64,000 nt of DNA from contig CM075857.1 in the NCBI GenBank assembly GCA_037975125.1, forward strand, positions 21,595,322 through 21,659,321, written 5' to 3'. Shown piece by piece: positions 26,302 through 38,095 of the stretch; within the stretch, counting starts at the first letter, position 1, and each line of letters begins with the position of its first letter. Source of the stretch: Latrodectus hesperus. Lineage: Eukaryota > Arthropoda > Arachnida > Araneae > Theridiidae. The notes below the pieces were generated by a model that saw only the letters and a list, made by a program, of their open reading frames with translations, did no database searches and was not told the origin of the DNA. The position numbers were made by a program, and so were the translations under genes.

Positions 26302-28743
26302 AAAGTTGTGAAAGCACCGACATTATTCGGTTTGGTACAGTGTCCATTTGAAGTCAAGTCAAATCATTTCATGTGCCGAAATCACGGCTTTGGCAATATG
26401 TATAATTTTATCATTATAGAGATTTCCCTGAAAGGGAAATGTGTCAATAGCCTGTTAACTGCTTATGATGGCCGTGCAGTTAAAAATGTGTTTTGGGGTG
26501 AGTCCCTCCTCAGGACAGTTCCTAAATGGTTTGTAAGATCTGGTGCCGTCTGTATTTATAGTCATTCCACACAAAGTTGTGAAAGCACCGACATTATTCG
26601 GTTTGGTACAGTGTCCATTTGAAGTCAAGTCAAATCATTTCATGTGCCGAAATCACGGCTTTGGCAATATGTATAATTTTATCATTATAGAGATTTCCCT
26701 GAAAGGGAAAGTTGTCAATAGCCTGTTAACTGCTTATGATGGCCGGGCAGTTAAAAATATGTTTCGTGGTGAGCTCCTCCTCAGGACAGTTCCTAAATGG
26801 TTTGTAAGATCTGGTGCCATCTGTATTTATAGTCATTCCACACAAAGTTGTGAAAGCACCGACATTATTCGGTTTGGTACAGTGTCCATTTGAAGTCAAG
26901 TCAAATCATTTCATGTGCCGAAATCACGGCTTTGGCAATATGTATAATTTTATCATTATAGAGATTTCCCTGAAAGGGAAAGTTGTCAATAGCCTGTTAA
27001 CTGCTTATGATGGCCGGGCAGTTAAAAATATGTTTCGTGGTGAGCTCCTCCTCAGGACAGTTCCTAAATGGTTTGTAAGATCTGGTGCCATCTGTATTTA
27101 TAGTCATTCCACACAAAGTTGTGAAAGCACCGACATTATTCGGTTTGGTACAGTGTCCATTTGAAGTCAAGTCAAATCATTTCATTTGCCGAAATCACGG
27201 CTTTGGCAATATGTATAATTTTATCATTATAGAGATTTCTCTGAAAGGGAAAGTTGTCAATAGCCTGTTAACTGCTTATGATGGCCGGGCAATTAAAAAT
27301 ATACTTCGTGGTGAGCTCCTCCTCAGGACAGTTCCTAAATGGTTTGTAAGATCTGGTGCCGTCTGTATTTATAGTCATTCCACACAAAGTTGTGAAAGCA
27401 CCGACATTATTCGGTTTGGTACAGTGTCCATTTGAAGTCAAGTCAAATCATTTCATGTGCCGAAATCACGGCTTTGGCAATATGTATAATTTTATCATTA
27501 TAGAGATTTCCCTGAAAGGGAAAGTTGTCAATAGCCTGTTAACTGCTTATGATGGCTGGGCAGTTAAAAATATGTTTCGTGGTGAGCTCCTCCTCAGGAC
27601 AGTTCCTAAATGGTTTGTAAGATCTGGTGCCGTCTGTATTTATAGTCATTCCACACAAAGTTGTGAAAGCACCGACATTATTCGGTTTGGTACAGTGTCC
27701 ATTTGAAGTCAAGTCAAATCATTTCATGTGCCGAAATCACGGCTTTGGCAATATGTATAATTTTATCATTATAGAGATTTCCCTGAAAGGGAAAGTTGTC
27801 AATAGCCTGTTAACTGCTTATGATGGCTGGGCAGTTAAAAATATGTTTCGTGGTGAGCTCCTCCTCAGGACAGTTCCTAAATGGTTTGTAAGATCTGGTG
27901 CCATCTGTATTTATAGTCATTCCACACAAAGTTGTGAAAGCACCGACATTATTCGGTTTGGTACAGTGTCCATTTGAAGTCAAGTCAAATCATTTCATGT
28001 GCCGAAATCACGGCTTTGGCAATATGTATAATTTTATCATTATAGAGATTTCCCTGAAAGGGAAAGTTGTCAATAGCCTGTTAACTGCTTATGATGGCCG
28101 GGCAGTTAAAAATATGTTTCGTGGTGAGCTCCTCCTCAGGACAGTTCCTAAATGGTTTGTAAGATCTGGTGCCGTCTGTATTTATAGTCATTCCACACAA
28201 AGTTGTGAAAGCACCGACATTATTCGGTTTGGTACAGTGTCCATTTGAAGTCAAGTCAAATCATTTCATGTGCCGAAATCACGGCTTTGGCAATATGTAT
28301 AATTTTATCATTATAGAGATTTCCCTGAAAGGGAAAGTTGTCAATAGCCTGTTAACTGCTTATGATGGCTGGGCAGTTAAAAATATGTTTCGTGGTGAGC
28401 TCCTCCTCAGGACAGTTCCTAAATGGTTTGTAAGATCTGGTGCCGTCTGTATTTATAGTCATTCCACACAAAGTTGTGAAAGCACCGACATTATTCGGTT
28501 TGGTACAGTGTCCATTTGAAGTCAAGTCAAATCATTTCATGTGCCGAAATCACGGCTTTGGCAATATGTATAATTTTATCATTATAGAGATTTCCCTGAA
28601 AGGGAAAGTTGTCAATAGCCTGTTAACTGCTTATGATGGCCGGGCAGTTAAAAATATGTTTTGTGGGTGAGCTCCTCCTCAGGACAGTTCCTAAATGGTT
28701 TGTAAGATCTGATGCCATCTGTATTTATGGTCATTCCACACAA
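26302..28743 (-). repeat. tandem array: nine 271-bp units derived from a LINE 3' end
   Basis: Nine head-to-tail copies with period 271 bp, starting at 26302, 26573, 26844, 27115, 27386, 27657, 27928, 28199 and 28470. Read on the minus strand, each unit encodes CPEEELTTKHIFNCPAI and then a stop-containing tail, i.e. the C-terminus of a LINE polyprotein plus apparent 3' untranslated sequence. Internal copies differ at only a few positions, while the first and last are more diverged; the last has a 1-base insertion that breaks its frame. Homogenised centre and diverged edges are expected of unequal exchange. The array is contiguous with a LINE fragment at 28744-29000. Confidence 0.93.
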
Positions 28744-29000
28744 GTGTTGAGTTCTAATAATAATCATGTCTGCATTGATAACACATAATTGATGTTCCGT
28801 TTTGATACGTTTTTTTTCTAGCTTATATCTAGCTATTACATTAGTGTCTCTTAAAGTTACGGTGGTGAGAGTTTCGTAGTTAAAGTCTCTCGCCTCCTTT
28901 GCAAACCTATCTGCTTCCTCATTCTCCTCAATAGCTAACATGTGCAAATGTCATAAAGTTATAATGTGATGATGATCCTAATGTGTAAGATCTGCTTAAA
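28648..29000 (-). pseudogene. LINE RNase H end feeding into the 271-bp array
   Basis: Minus-strand frame containing IEENEEADRFAKEARDF, the end of an RNase H domain (GNEEAD-type motif with the last catalytic Asp). It is followed by a linker and CPEEELTHKTYF, which is the start of the tandem unit with a frameshift. Upstream domains are missing. The combination shows that the tandem unit was born from the 3' part of this LINE copy. It corresponds to the element type seen at 476-965. Confidence 0.78.
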
Positions 29001-31238
29001 GGTAATAATTGATATAGTGATATTGTTACTAAAAACTTTGAGAATACATATAATTCATGTTGAGAAAAGGATAGATATCCGACTTCGAGCTTTGAAATAA
29101 ATTAAGAAAGGGGACAAAATTAGCAGATAATAAATCATTTTTTAGATTCAGCAGATTAACTAACTCCAAAACTGTCAGACTACAATTATATTGCCGATTA
29201 AATATCCAAAAAATATATTTCCTAACCTTTTTGCAATGAAGCAAGCTGCTTGGGTCATGTATTTGCATAAATTTTCAAATATCCAACATAGTTTATGCCG
29301 TAATGATGAAGATATAGGATGTGTGTATAACAAAGTTATGTTAAATGATGCAATATATAAACACAAAACAATTTATTAAAAATGTTAAAGAGCATCAAAA
29401 TGTATACAGAGATTTAACAAATTCAGAACTGAAAAAGGAAAATGGATATAAGGTTTAACTGTCTCTTCTGGTTGAGAATGCATAAAAATGTTTTTGTATA
29501 GTTAAAACCCATGAAAATTGGTGTACATAGCTTTATTTAGCTATAGCTTTACTTAAATAATAGAATATTTATTTAAATATTGGCTTAAAGATCAAAATTC
29601 TACCATTTGTTGAGAATCCAACTAGGTTCTTACACTAACTGATCTATGATATTAGCAGATTGAGCTTGTGAGTAAATAAAAAAACCATGAGATATGTCAA
29701 AAATTAGTAAGGGGGCTACTATAAAAAAGTGAAAAGTGTAGAATGGAAATAATTCAAATTGATAAACCAATTAATACCACTTCCAAAACTTAAGTGCACC
29801 AATAATATACGATTTTTGTGCAAAATTTTGTTTTTCGCAAATAGAATTTGTTTAAAAGAATTAAATTTTAAATTTAAATTTTTAAATTTGTTTTAATTTG
29901 TAAGAAACTGTTTCTAAAAAAGTAAATAATTAAAAATTTTAAAATTTAGCATTTTATTATTATTTTGCGTATTTGAACAAAGATTTTCTTAAAAATATCT
30001 TCAGGAAATTCTAACTCAAAATCTCTCAAATTTTTAACTTTGTAAGAGAAAAACACATAAAAGCATTAATTATTTTTTGAAAAGAAATGAGCAGTAAAGT
30101 AAAATATTTTTCTCCTTAAATTATGAAAAGTGAGTATTTAATTAGAAAAAAATTCAAGCACTTTGTTCAATAATTGTTTGTTAAATGTTTTATGCACAGA
30201 AGCAATTTTAACATTTTACATATTATATTTAATTTAATAATGGATAGAGTGCTTTTTTTAATCAATTTAATTTATTTATGGGTGTAGAATTTTAGTTGTG
30301 ACAAAACCTGTCTCCTTAATTAAACCATTTTCGATTATTTTTTGCCAATACACATATTTTCACATATACAGTGAAATTTAATTTCGAGCAAAATATCTGT
30401 TTGGGATTCGCAAAGCCCTTGTATAAAAATTCTCCCAGCTTAAAAACTATTTTATAATGATGACATATTTCAATGATATATATATATACTCGACTGAATT
30501 TTGAAAATAAATAGAAGAAAGTTTCCATATTTTCGTTTGAATTTTATTTGTAAATTATTTTCTTCTATTTTGAAATGTGAATAGCTTATATTATTTTGAT
30601 TTTATGCAAAACTTTGGTGCAATAAACAAATTAAAACAAGTATGAACAATTTTTTTAAGTATTTTATTGATTAGAAAACCCATTGATAAGGCAAATTGTA
30701 ATTAATAATCTTTTGCATTCCGTGAAAGTTTATCACAAAACATTTTGTCATTATTTCATTATAGAGAGAAGGTAAACTCATAAATTTATGAATCCTATCA
30801 AGATTTAGAAAATATTCGCAATTATAAAATCAGAATATATATTTCACATACAAGTTTTGATTTTAATAATGAATACACACTTGTAGTTTAATATTCTTCT
30901 AATAAAATAAATTTATATGATTATGTTGTACTTAATTTTATACATTTTGTCAAACATATAGTTTTTTACAAACTAGTTTAAGAAAGAACATATGATGTAT
31001 TTGAAAGAATATTTAAGTCTAAAAAAGAGTTTCTCAAGAAGCAATCAGAAGCAAGTAAGATTGATTTTATGTCCATAAATGTTTTTTAATGAAAAATATA
31101 AGAAAATTTAAACTGATTGAAAATAATAGTGTTACTATGATATTATAAACAAATTATCACCGTGCATTTTCTACATATTAAGTAATTTGTTGAAACTATT
31201 TCCCTTATTTTTGGGGTTTTATATTTTTATGGAATTTG
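29001..31238. other. AT-rich intergenic DNA
   Basis: Short frames at 29029-29379 and 30316-30528 overlap on both strands and lack motifs. Nothing else recognised. Confidence 0.5.
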
Positions 31239-32129
31239 TATTAGGTTGGTGCGTATGAAATGTCGGATTCTCTTTACATGCGGACGTTTTCCTCCCTGTT
31301 TTCGTTATACTTTTGTATTTGGCATAACCTCATTCATACTCGTATTGTCCATTGCCAGAGACTCATTTCAGCAAAATAGGTTTTCTCGAAGGTCTTCCCT
31401 TTTTTATTTCTTTTGAGTTTATTGCCGATATGAATTCTGCCGACATTCGCGTCATTTTCTTATATGAGTACAAACTTGGTAATAGTGCTGCAAAAGCTGC
31501 ACGCAACATAAACCAAGCGTTTGGGGAGAATACGGTTAACGATCGGAAAGTGCAGCGTTGGTTCGAAAAATTTCGGACTGGCGATTTTTCACTGCAAAAT
31601 GAGCCGCGCGGAAGACCGTCTGTGAAGAATGATGACCTGAAGGCTCTAGTGGAAGCGGATCCAGCCGTATCCACGAGGGAACTTGCTATCAGGATGAAAG
31701 TTGACCATACAACGATATTGAGACACCTTTCTGAGATTGGCAAGGTTAAGAAGATGGACAAGTGGGTACCGCACGCACTGACAGAGCGAAATAAGCTGGA
31801 TCGGTTAAACGTATGCTCATCATTGCAGCATCCACCCTATTCACCGGATCTCTCGCCGAGCGATTTTCATTTTTTCAAGCATTTAGAGCTGTTTTTAAGG
31901 GGCAAACACTATGAAAATGAAGACAGTCTAAAAGACTCGATATCAGAGTTTATTAATTCTAAAGACCAAAATTTTTTTAAGACAGGCATCTACGCTTTAA
32001 AATCTCGTTGGGAGAAGTGTATTGAAGCGAATGGAGCATACTTTGATTGAATAAACAGCTTTTGAAGAAAGATATGCAGTTTTATACAATCACTTAAGAA
32101 TCCGACATTTTATACGCACCAACCTAATA
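31239..32129 (+). mobile_element. mariner element (cecropia-type ends), internally deleted
   Basis: Element 31241-32127 (887 bp) with TA at both flanks (31239-31240 and 32128-32129). Inverted repeats of about 29 bp start TTAGGTTGGTGCGTATGAAA and end TATACGCACCAACCTAA. The terminal TTAGGTTGGTGC is the kind seen in cecropia-subfamily mariners such as human Hsmar1. A full-length member would be about 1.3 kb, so roughly 430 bp have been lost. Confidence 0.93.
31430..32050 (+). pseudogene. mariner transposase lacking most of the catalytic domain
   Basis: Open frame of 206 codons starting at the native-looking MNSADIRV (31430); an upstream in-frame ATG at 31352 lies in the 5' untranslated part. 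The N-terminus holds the paired helix-turn-helix DNA-binding region with GRPS between the two units. The protein then jumps from LDRLNVCSSL directly to HPPYSPDLSPSDFHFFKHL. The expected first Asp (CDEKW-type) and second Asp (HDNARPH-type) are gone; only the third, in PSD, remains. About 140-145 residues are missing in frame. The product could bind TIRs but not cut DNA. An open frame without catalytic residues could act as a dominant inhibitor, which is inference. Confidence 0.88.
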
Positions 32130-32540
32130 GAAGCATACAGCAAAACAATAACTAGAAATATATCTGAGCCAACAACTCATAAACATTTCGAAAAAAGATA
32201 GCAACATTACATTGAAATGAATTACATAAGTTACAGTATTGCATTTTATTTTATAAATATTTATATTTATAAATACTTCGGATAAATGCATGTTCAAATG
32301 ACTTTAAAATAAAATCTGTGGAATTCTTGTTTAATTCCCCAGAAAAATTTAGCAGTCATTATAGTAAAGAAAGTAAAACATTCAATGGTTTTAATACTAT
32401 ATTGGTATATAACAATTGAATACTAATACTGTATACTATATTGTTACTATATATATATATATATTACTATATTACTTCATTCCATTTTCCTTTATTCTAT
32501 TTTCTTTGAAATTTTAAAATACATATTGAACATTTTTCCA
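32130..32540. other. AT-rich sequence
   Basis: Nothing recognised apart from a short TA run at about 32450-32463. A 15-bp sequence TACTATATTGGTATA occurs at 32395-32409 and again at 32857-32871. Confidence 0.5.
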
Positions 32541-32559
32541 ACTGTTTTCTATATTTTGT

Positions 32560-32840
32560 ATTTTCAATGTATTCTTCTCCATCTAGTATTTGATTATTAT
32601 TCTCAATTTGGCTTTTGAATCATTTTATAAATATATTATTTTTCTTCATTTGGTATATTCAAGGTATTATTCTCCCTCTAGTATTTGATTATTATTCTCC
32701 ATCTATAATATTTAATTTTATAAATTTGATTTTTGACTAACTTTATATTCTCCTATATATTCTATATATTATTCTCCATTTAGTATTCTCAATTTATTTT
32801 AAATGTAATATTCTCCACTCTAATATTTAATTTTATAAAA
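32560..32840. repeat. degenerate tandem repeat rich in TATTCTCC(A/C)TCTAGTATTT
   Basis: The motif TATTATTCTCC-x-TCTAGTATTTGATTATTATTCTC recurs in degenerate form at least five times. It looks like an old minisatellite. The 15-bp direct repeat TACTATATTGGTATA brackets it at a distance. Confidence 0.6.
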
Positions 32841-32871
32841 AAGTACTATTAATTATTACTATATTGGTATA

Positions 32872-33713
32872 CACTTTTGTGCTTGCATAGGGTAACAACA
32901 ATAAACAATTGATGAAATTTTTTGTTTATTATATATATATTTCACATTTTTCTTATTATCATTATATCTTAACTCAATAAATATTTTGTTTCATATTAAC
33001 ACTATATAGAAACAGAAAAATCATAATTCAATAATTCTAACCATTTTCTTCAGATTATATAAGCATTTAACTTATATATAACAAACAATATTAATAAATA
33101 TTAATTATTCGAGTATCATAAAAATTGCGTACTTTAAAATATTATGAGAATAAACAATATCCAAGGAAAATAAGATTAAAATCCAAATTACAGTTAATAT
33201 TAAAACACTAGGAAAAATATTTTAAAACTCTCTTTTTTAAAAAATTTAAAAAATATACGAGTCAAAATAAATTTTAAGTGTTAATGTTAAATTATTTCGT
33301 AAACACAACTTTAATTCTTTTTATAAATAAAAAATTGGGACTGAAATTAATCTTGTCATTAAAATGAGAGAAAGCAGCAAAAAATAACATTAATAAGTTT
33401 AAATGAAATGTTTACAAAACTGATTATATAAAAATCAAAATAAAACTTTAGGGAATGAAGCAAGCCTAAAAAAGTTTAGCAAAATAATGAAACTGAATGA
33501 GATTGAAATTAATAGTTAAAAAATGAACGTTAAGAAAATGAAAAATAATATTACTAAGTCATAAAAAAATAGCTCTTCTTTTAAATTCTACAAAATTGAA
33601 ATCTCAAGAAATCTATTTGTGAAAAACGCTTTTTATTTGATTGTTATTTTTGTATTTCAATAATGGGCAAAATTTTGAAGAATAACATAAATTAAAATTT
33701 GTAATGTAGCTTT

Positions 33714-33718
<5 letters not shown>
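32872..33718. other. AT-rich intergenic DNA
   Basis: No gene or repeat recognised. Confidence 0.5.
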
Positions 33719-33794
<76 letters not shown>

Positions 33795-33801
33795 TATATA
33801 T
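33719..33801. repeat. (TA)n microsatellite
   Basis: TA tract with one ATAATA interruption near its right end. Confidence 0.93.
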
Positions 33802-34840
33802 CATTGTTTATAAATTTTAGAAGTTTCATGAAAAATACATTATTTATGTTCAAATTAAATAGAAGAGAAAGTAAAGCATGTAATAATAAAATCGGATGAT
33901 GGTAAAATAAATATAAAATAATAAAAGCATAAAGTCTAAGTTCTTTATAATTATTTCATTAATATAGGTAATAAATTCTTCAAATAATCTATCTTTAAGT
34001 TTTAATCAAGTTTTAATTTTTTTAACATTAAAATTAGAGATTCAGAAAACATTTTCATTCCAAAATTAGTTTACTGCAATACAAACAAATGGTTGAATTT
34101 CATATTTGACTCAGTTAATGGCACAAATTTAAGAATATAGCCTAATACATATTTTACTTAATAACAAAATTGTTTTATTACAAAGCTTATTTCTTTAAAA
34201 ATCCAAGGGTATTAATATGAATCATCAGAAACTGTAGATTAGGTATTCCTGTTCAAAAAAAATACTAGATCAAAAACCAAACTCATTTATGATCAAATTA
34301 ACTATATATCCAACCCAAATGTTTTTCAGTATAAATATTCTTCTATGTATTCTTCCGAAGAAATATTTCATAATTTGGAATATATCTTTTATAATTTCAT
34401 AATTATGAATATTAGGTAAGTTTAGAAAGAGAATATAATACAGGTATAACACACACGCACAAAGGCAAAATGATTACATTGGAGGAAAAAACTACAATCT
34501 GCATATTTAAAAATATTATTGGAACAGATTTGGACTTATGTTTATAACATAATACTTTAGTCATAGACATCCTTCATTTCATTTTGTGGTAATTTTGACA
34601 GAAATACGGTTAATAATACAGATTATTTTCATTTTCTTTTGCCTAAAAATTCATTTATCATGTCATTTATTTATAAAGTTCTTATGGCTTCAAATTTAAA
34701 TTTTTAAAAAAATTTGATTTTGGTTACAGAAAGGCCAAGATTTTTTAAGATTTAAAATAGATTATTGACAGGTATTGTAATTACTAATTTAGAATTCTAT
34801 TAATTCATGAAATTTTTGTAAATCTAAAACATTCTTGACT
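33802..34840. other. AT-rich intergenic DNA
   Basis: Nothing recognised. Confidence 0.5.
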
Positions 34841-34844
34841 TACC

Positions 34845-35235
34845 ATGATCTGTGTCTTGTCTTTTCTAATTTGTTTTTAATTTTGTTCGATTTTCAACAT
34901 GCTAAAGGCTTGAATAAATAATAAACGGCTTCTCAAACCAATGCTTTAGTCTGTATAAAATAATCGTTTCATTAACAAAATGAACTTCGACAATATTCTC
35001 AGATATTCGCTGGTGAATTTCGCCTTGTTTGCTGCCTCTCAATAATTACGATTTGAAAACAGGCAGCAAATTTGTCGGCAAGTCAGATTTTCGACACCAT
35101 CTAAAGACAATGTGTGACGTAGATGAAACGTTATCTAACGTCATGGATATTTTAAACCAATAAGAATTGTTATAAAGTGACACAATCATCATCTCAACTG
35201 AAGCGAAAGAAACAAATACTTCATGGTTAATAAAA
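34845..35235 (+). repeat. diverged duplicated segment, copy 1 (promoter-like)
   Basis: Non-ORF segment homologous to 37760-38095. Shared blocks in order: CTTGTCTTTT; GGCTT(C/T)TCAAACC(A/G)ATGCTTT; CATTAACAAAATGAACT versus TATTAACAGAATGAACT; CAGATATT; GATTTGAA; ATTTTAA-C-AATAAGA; and CGAAAGAAACAA followed by CATGGTTA. A TATAAA (about 35173) lies about 50 bp before the ACGAAAG block. ATG is directly followed by GTTAAT, which resembles a splice donor. Conservation without an open frame suggests promoter plus first exon of a duplicated gene, or an unknown repeat. Confidence 0.6.
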
Positions 35236-35696
35236 TAACTCAGTATTTTTCCATTAAACTTCTTATTCGGTACTTTTCCCTTTTGATAATCACCATAACG
35301 GGAAAGAAAATTTTTTAAATTATTATCATAAATATTCCGTTTGCATCATGTATTTCTTTAAAATGTTAACGTTTTCAAAGACTATCAAAAATAATGCAAA
35401 CATTTTATTTGCTAAACCATTATGATAAGAATTATCACTTATTGATAAAACTTATTTAAATGCCAATGTTTATTTCTGGCGGAAACAGTTTAGCAATCGA
35501 TCGATTGCGTAAGTATAATTTAATAGTACTTTTTTTACTGAAACGAAATTAAATTTTGCTGTATTCAGTTATTTTTTGCCCTTGATTTGCGATTGTAATT
35601 CTACTCTTCTTTTAAACTTCTTCTAATTCTTTCTTTCTTTTAAACTACAAATTTTCACCAAGCAATCTTTTCCACCAACTAACTTTAGCTTTGTTT
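35236..35696. other. AT-rich sequence downstream of duplicated segment
   Basis: No exon or repeat recognised. Confidence 0.45.
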
Positions 35697-35761
35697 AGCA
35701 TTTAGCTTGTTTGCCATAGTTTATCACTTTTTGATAAACTATTGTAAACAAGCTAAATGCT
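35697..35761. repeat. 65-bp near-perfect hairpin, 30-bp arms
   Basis: Arms 35697-35726 and 35732-35761 are reverse complements at 28 of 30 positions, with a 5-nt loop. The arm starts AGCATTTAGCTTGTTT. Size fits either a small foldback insertion or a hairpin RNA precursor; the loop is short for a typical animal microRNA. Confidence 0.85.
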
Positions 35762-35854
35762 CAAAAAACTTTATTTAGTACATAATAAATTTAAAATAAA
35801 ATGTTGAGCCAATAAAACCACCATATTTATGTTATATTATTTTCGCTTCTCCAT

Positions 35855-35901
35855 AAAAAAAAAAAAAAAAAGAGAGACAGATTGAGAGAGTGAGAGAGAG
35901 A
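35855..35901. repeat. poly(A) and GA-rich low-complexity tract
   Basis: About 18 A residues followed by AGAGAGACAG and repeated GAGAGA. It might be a retroposon tail, but no body was recognised. Confidence 0.8.
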
Positions 35902-37740
35902 TTTTTTTAGGATCAAAAGCTGGGTATAATGGAAAAAAACCAATATTTCTTTTATTTGTAAAATGATTTTCCAAATATGAAAGTTGGCTAATAAATCAAT
36001 CCATCATTTGAATTTCTATATTTATGACTTTTAAATTCGTTATTTCTTTAGTGAAGTTTATGATTAGAATTTTCAGAAAATTTCATCATTAAATCATCTA
36101 TTTAATGTGTAAAAATCAGAAAAAAATTCCTATCATATTCTTTCAACGCAGCATAAAAACTTATAAACACTTTGATATTCTATTTTTTAACAATTTATTA
36201 TACATGGAAACGAAGCAATTTTTAAAAATACTTTTCTGTCAACAACTTACTTCTAGTTCAGCTAGATTTATTGATGTTAGAGCAATGTTTTTACTATATA
36301 AGTTTCAGCTTCTTTTTCTTGAAGATGAGTTTGGATTTCTCAATACATTTTTATAAGCCTACAATAGAAAACTATATAAGAGCTATTTATTATAAGAGAT
36401 GAGAGAGATTTTTGAAATCTCAAGATTGTTACCTATTGTCACGGATATATGTTGAAATCTTATACGTTTATATAGAAGTAAATATTTCAGATCTTAATAT
36501 ATAAACCTTTAAATAAAACAATGTTTACTTTATATATTAATGGATTAAAATCCTTCAAAAGATTTTTAAACAAATGTTATGTATAAATACCTGTATGAAA
36601 ATTGTTATCATTATAATTATTGTTTATTATTTAAACCAATTTAGTAAAATACGAAGTTTACGGGATTCAAACCATTTAATAAAATAATAAAACTTTAATA
36701 AATAAATTTTACAAAAAGATTTAGCTTCATAAAATAAAAACTACTAAAGGCAATCTCGTTTCAAGCTTTTTTCCATTTGCATAAATTTTCCGTCCAAAGT
36801 CAAAAGAAAATGTCGGTATTAAAACTTTCTTTCAACATATTGAATTAATTTTCGGCACTGTGGAAAATCTGTGCCTAATAAAGAATCCATTACAGAATTC
36901 TTTCACATGGCTGTTTCAAATGAATGTCATTAATGAAAGAATCGATTTTCCTGTCCAAATATATAAAAAAAGAAGAAAATTTAAGCAATGAATCTCACCT
37001 ATATCACACACTCTTCTATTTAACTAGAAGAACTTTCAACAAACAGAAAATATGTGGAATAATTGCAAAAAACTTGATTTTCTTAAAGTACATCAAATTA
37101 TAAAACAAAAAATTCAATGAGAAGTATTAAAAACATTCCTTATAAAGGTAATAAATTTACACAGAAGTTTTTACATAAAAACAGGAAATTTAATTTGTGG
37201 CTTGAAATACTCATGCAAGATTAAATTATTTTTTATTTTTGAATACTGATTTAGTGAATATAGTTTTTAAATATTATATTAAGCATTCACTGTAAAACTA
37301 ACATATTGCTCCATTAAAAATTATAGGTCATTTTTGTGTAAATTATAGTGATAAAAAATTATACTTATCAAACATTTTGAGTAGGTTGTCATAGAATATA
37401 TATGCAATGTAAAATTCGAGAATTACTTTAAATTTTGTGAGGACAACACAAGTTTCTAGCAAAGAAAACAATGAATTCACATTTTTGTTTCATAAATATT
37501 GAAGCATTTAACTTTAAAAATGAGTTTTATATCTGTAGTTTAATAAATTATAGTAAGTATAACATTACATAGTAAAAAATGATAATTAGAATATATTTAA
37601 TGTGTTGGCGTCGGCAAGCCATTAGTCTTAAGATTTAAAAAAAAAAGATTGTTTAAAATATTTCAATTATTAATTTAAAATTCAATTAGTTAATGAAATA
37701 TTTGAAAATTTAAATTGTATTAACCGATTTAAACTATCTA
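35902..37740. other. AT-rich intergenic DNA
   Basis: An 83-codon frame at 36105-36356 has no motif and AT-driven composition. Nothing else recognised. Confidence 0.5.
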
Positions 37741-37771
37741 GACCAAAGATCCATAAATTGAATCTTTGGTC
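37741..37771. repeat. small inverted repeat
   Basis: GACCAAAGAT and ATCTTTGGTC, perfect 10-bp arms with an 11-nt spacer, at the upstream edge of the second duplicated segment. Confidence 0.7.
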
Positions 37772-38095
37772 TTGTCTTTTTTATTTTGCTTTTTCTTCAT
37801 TTCTATTGTTTACGTGTCAAAGGCTTTTCAAACCGATGCTTTGGTCCTTAAATAAGAAATCATTTTATTAACAGAATGAACTCAGATATTTGATGGGGAA
37901 CTCTGATGGTATTTGCTTACTACCGCTTGAAGAATGTGATTTGAAGGCAGACAGAAAACTCATCGAATTACGACGCCATCTCAATACAATTATTAAATGT
38001 TTTCTTACATTATGGACATTTTAACAATAAGAGTGGAAATAAAATGGTCATGACTTCAACAATAACGAAAGAAACAATCACTCCATGGTTAGTAG
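37760..38095 (+). repeat. diverged duplicated segment, copy 2 (promoter-like)
   Basis: Same orientation as the copy at 34845-35235 and about 2.9 kb downstream. The order of conserved blocks is the same and indels separate them. AATAAAATGG replaces the TATAAA of copy 1, and ATG is again directly followed by GTTAGT. No long open frame exists in either copy. Confidence 0.6.

Noticed and set aside
26543..28670. Series of 116-codon + strand open frames, one per 271-bp unit, looking like a tandem gene family
   Set aside because: They are antisense to the LINE-derived reading, cross unit boundaries in different frames (271 is not a multiple of 3), and have no family signature. The minus-strand motif explains the sequence.
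26302..28743. CRISPR-like array
   Set aside because: Units are 271 bp and contiguous with no variable spacers; the context is eukaryotic.
32395..32871. 15-bp direct repeats TACTATATTGGTATA as a target duplication around the degenerate minisatellite
   Set aside because: The sequence between them shows no element ends or tail, and AT-rich 15-mers can recur by local duplication.
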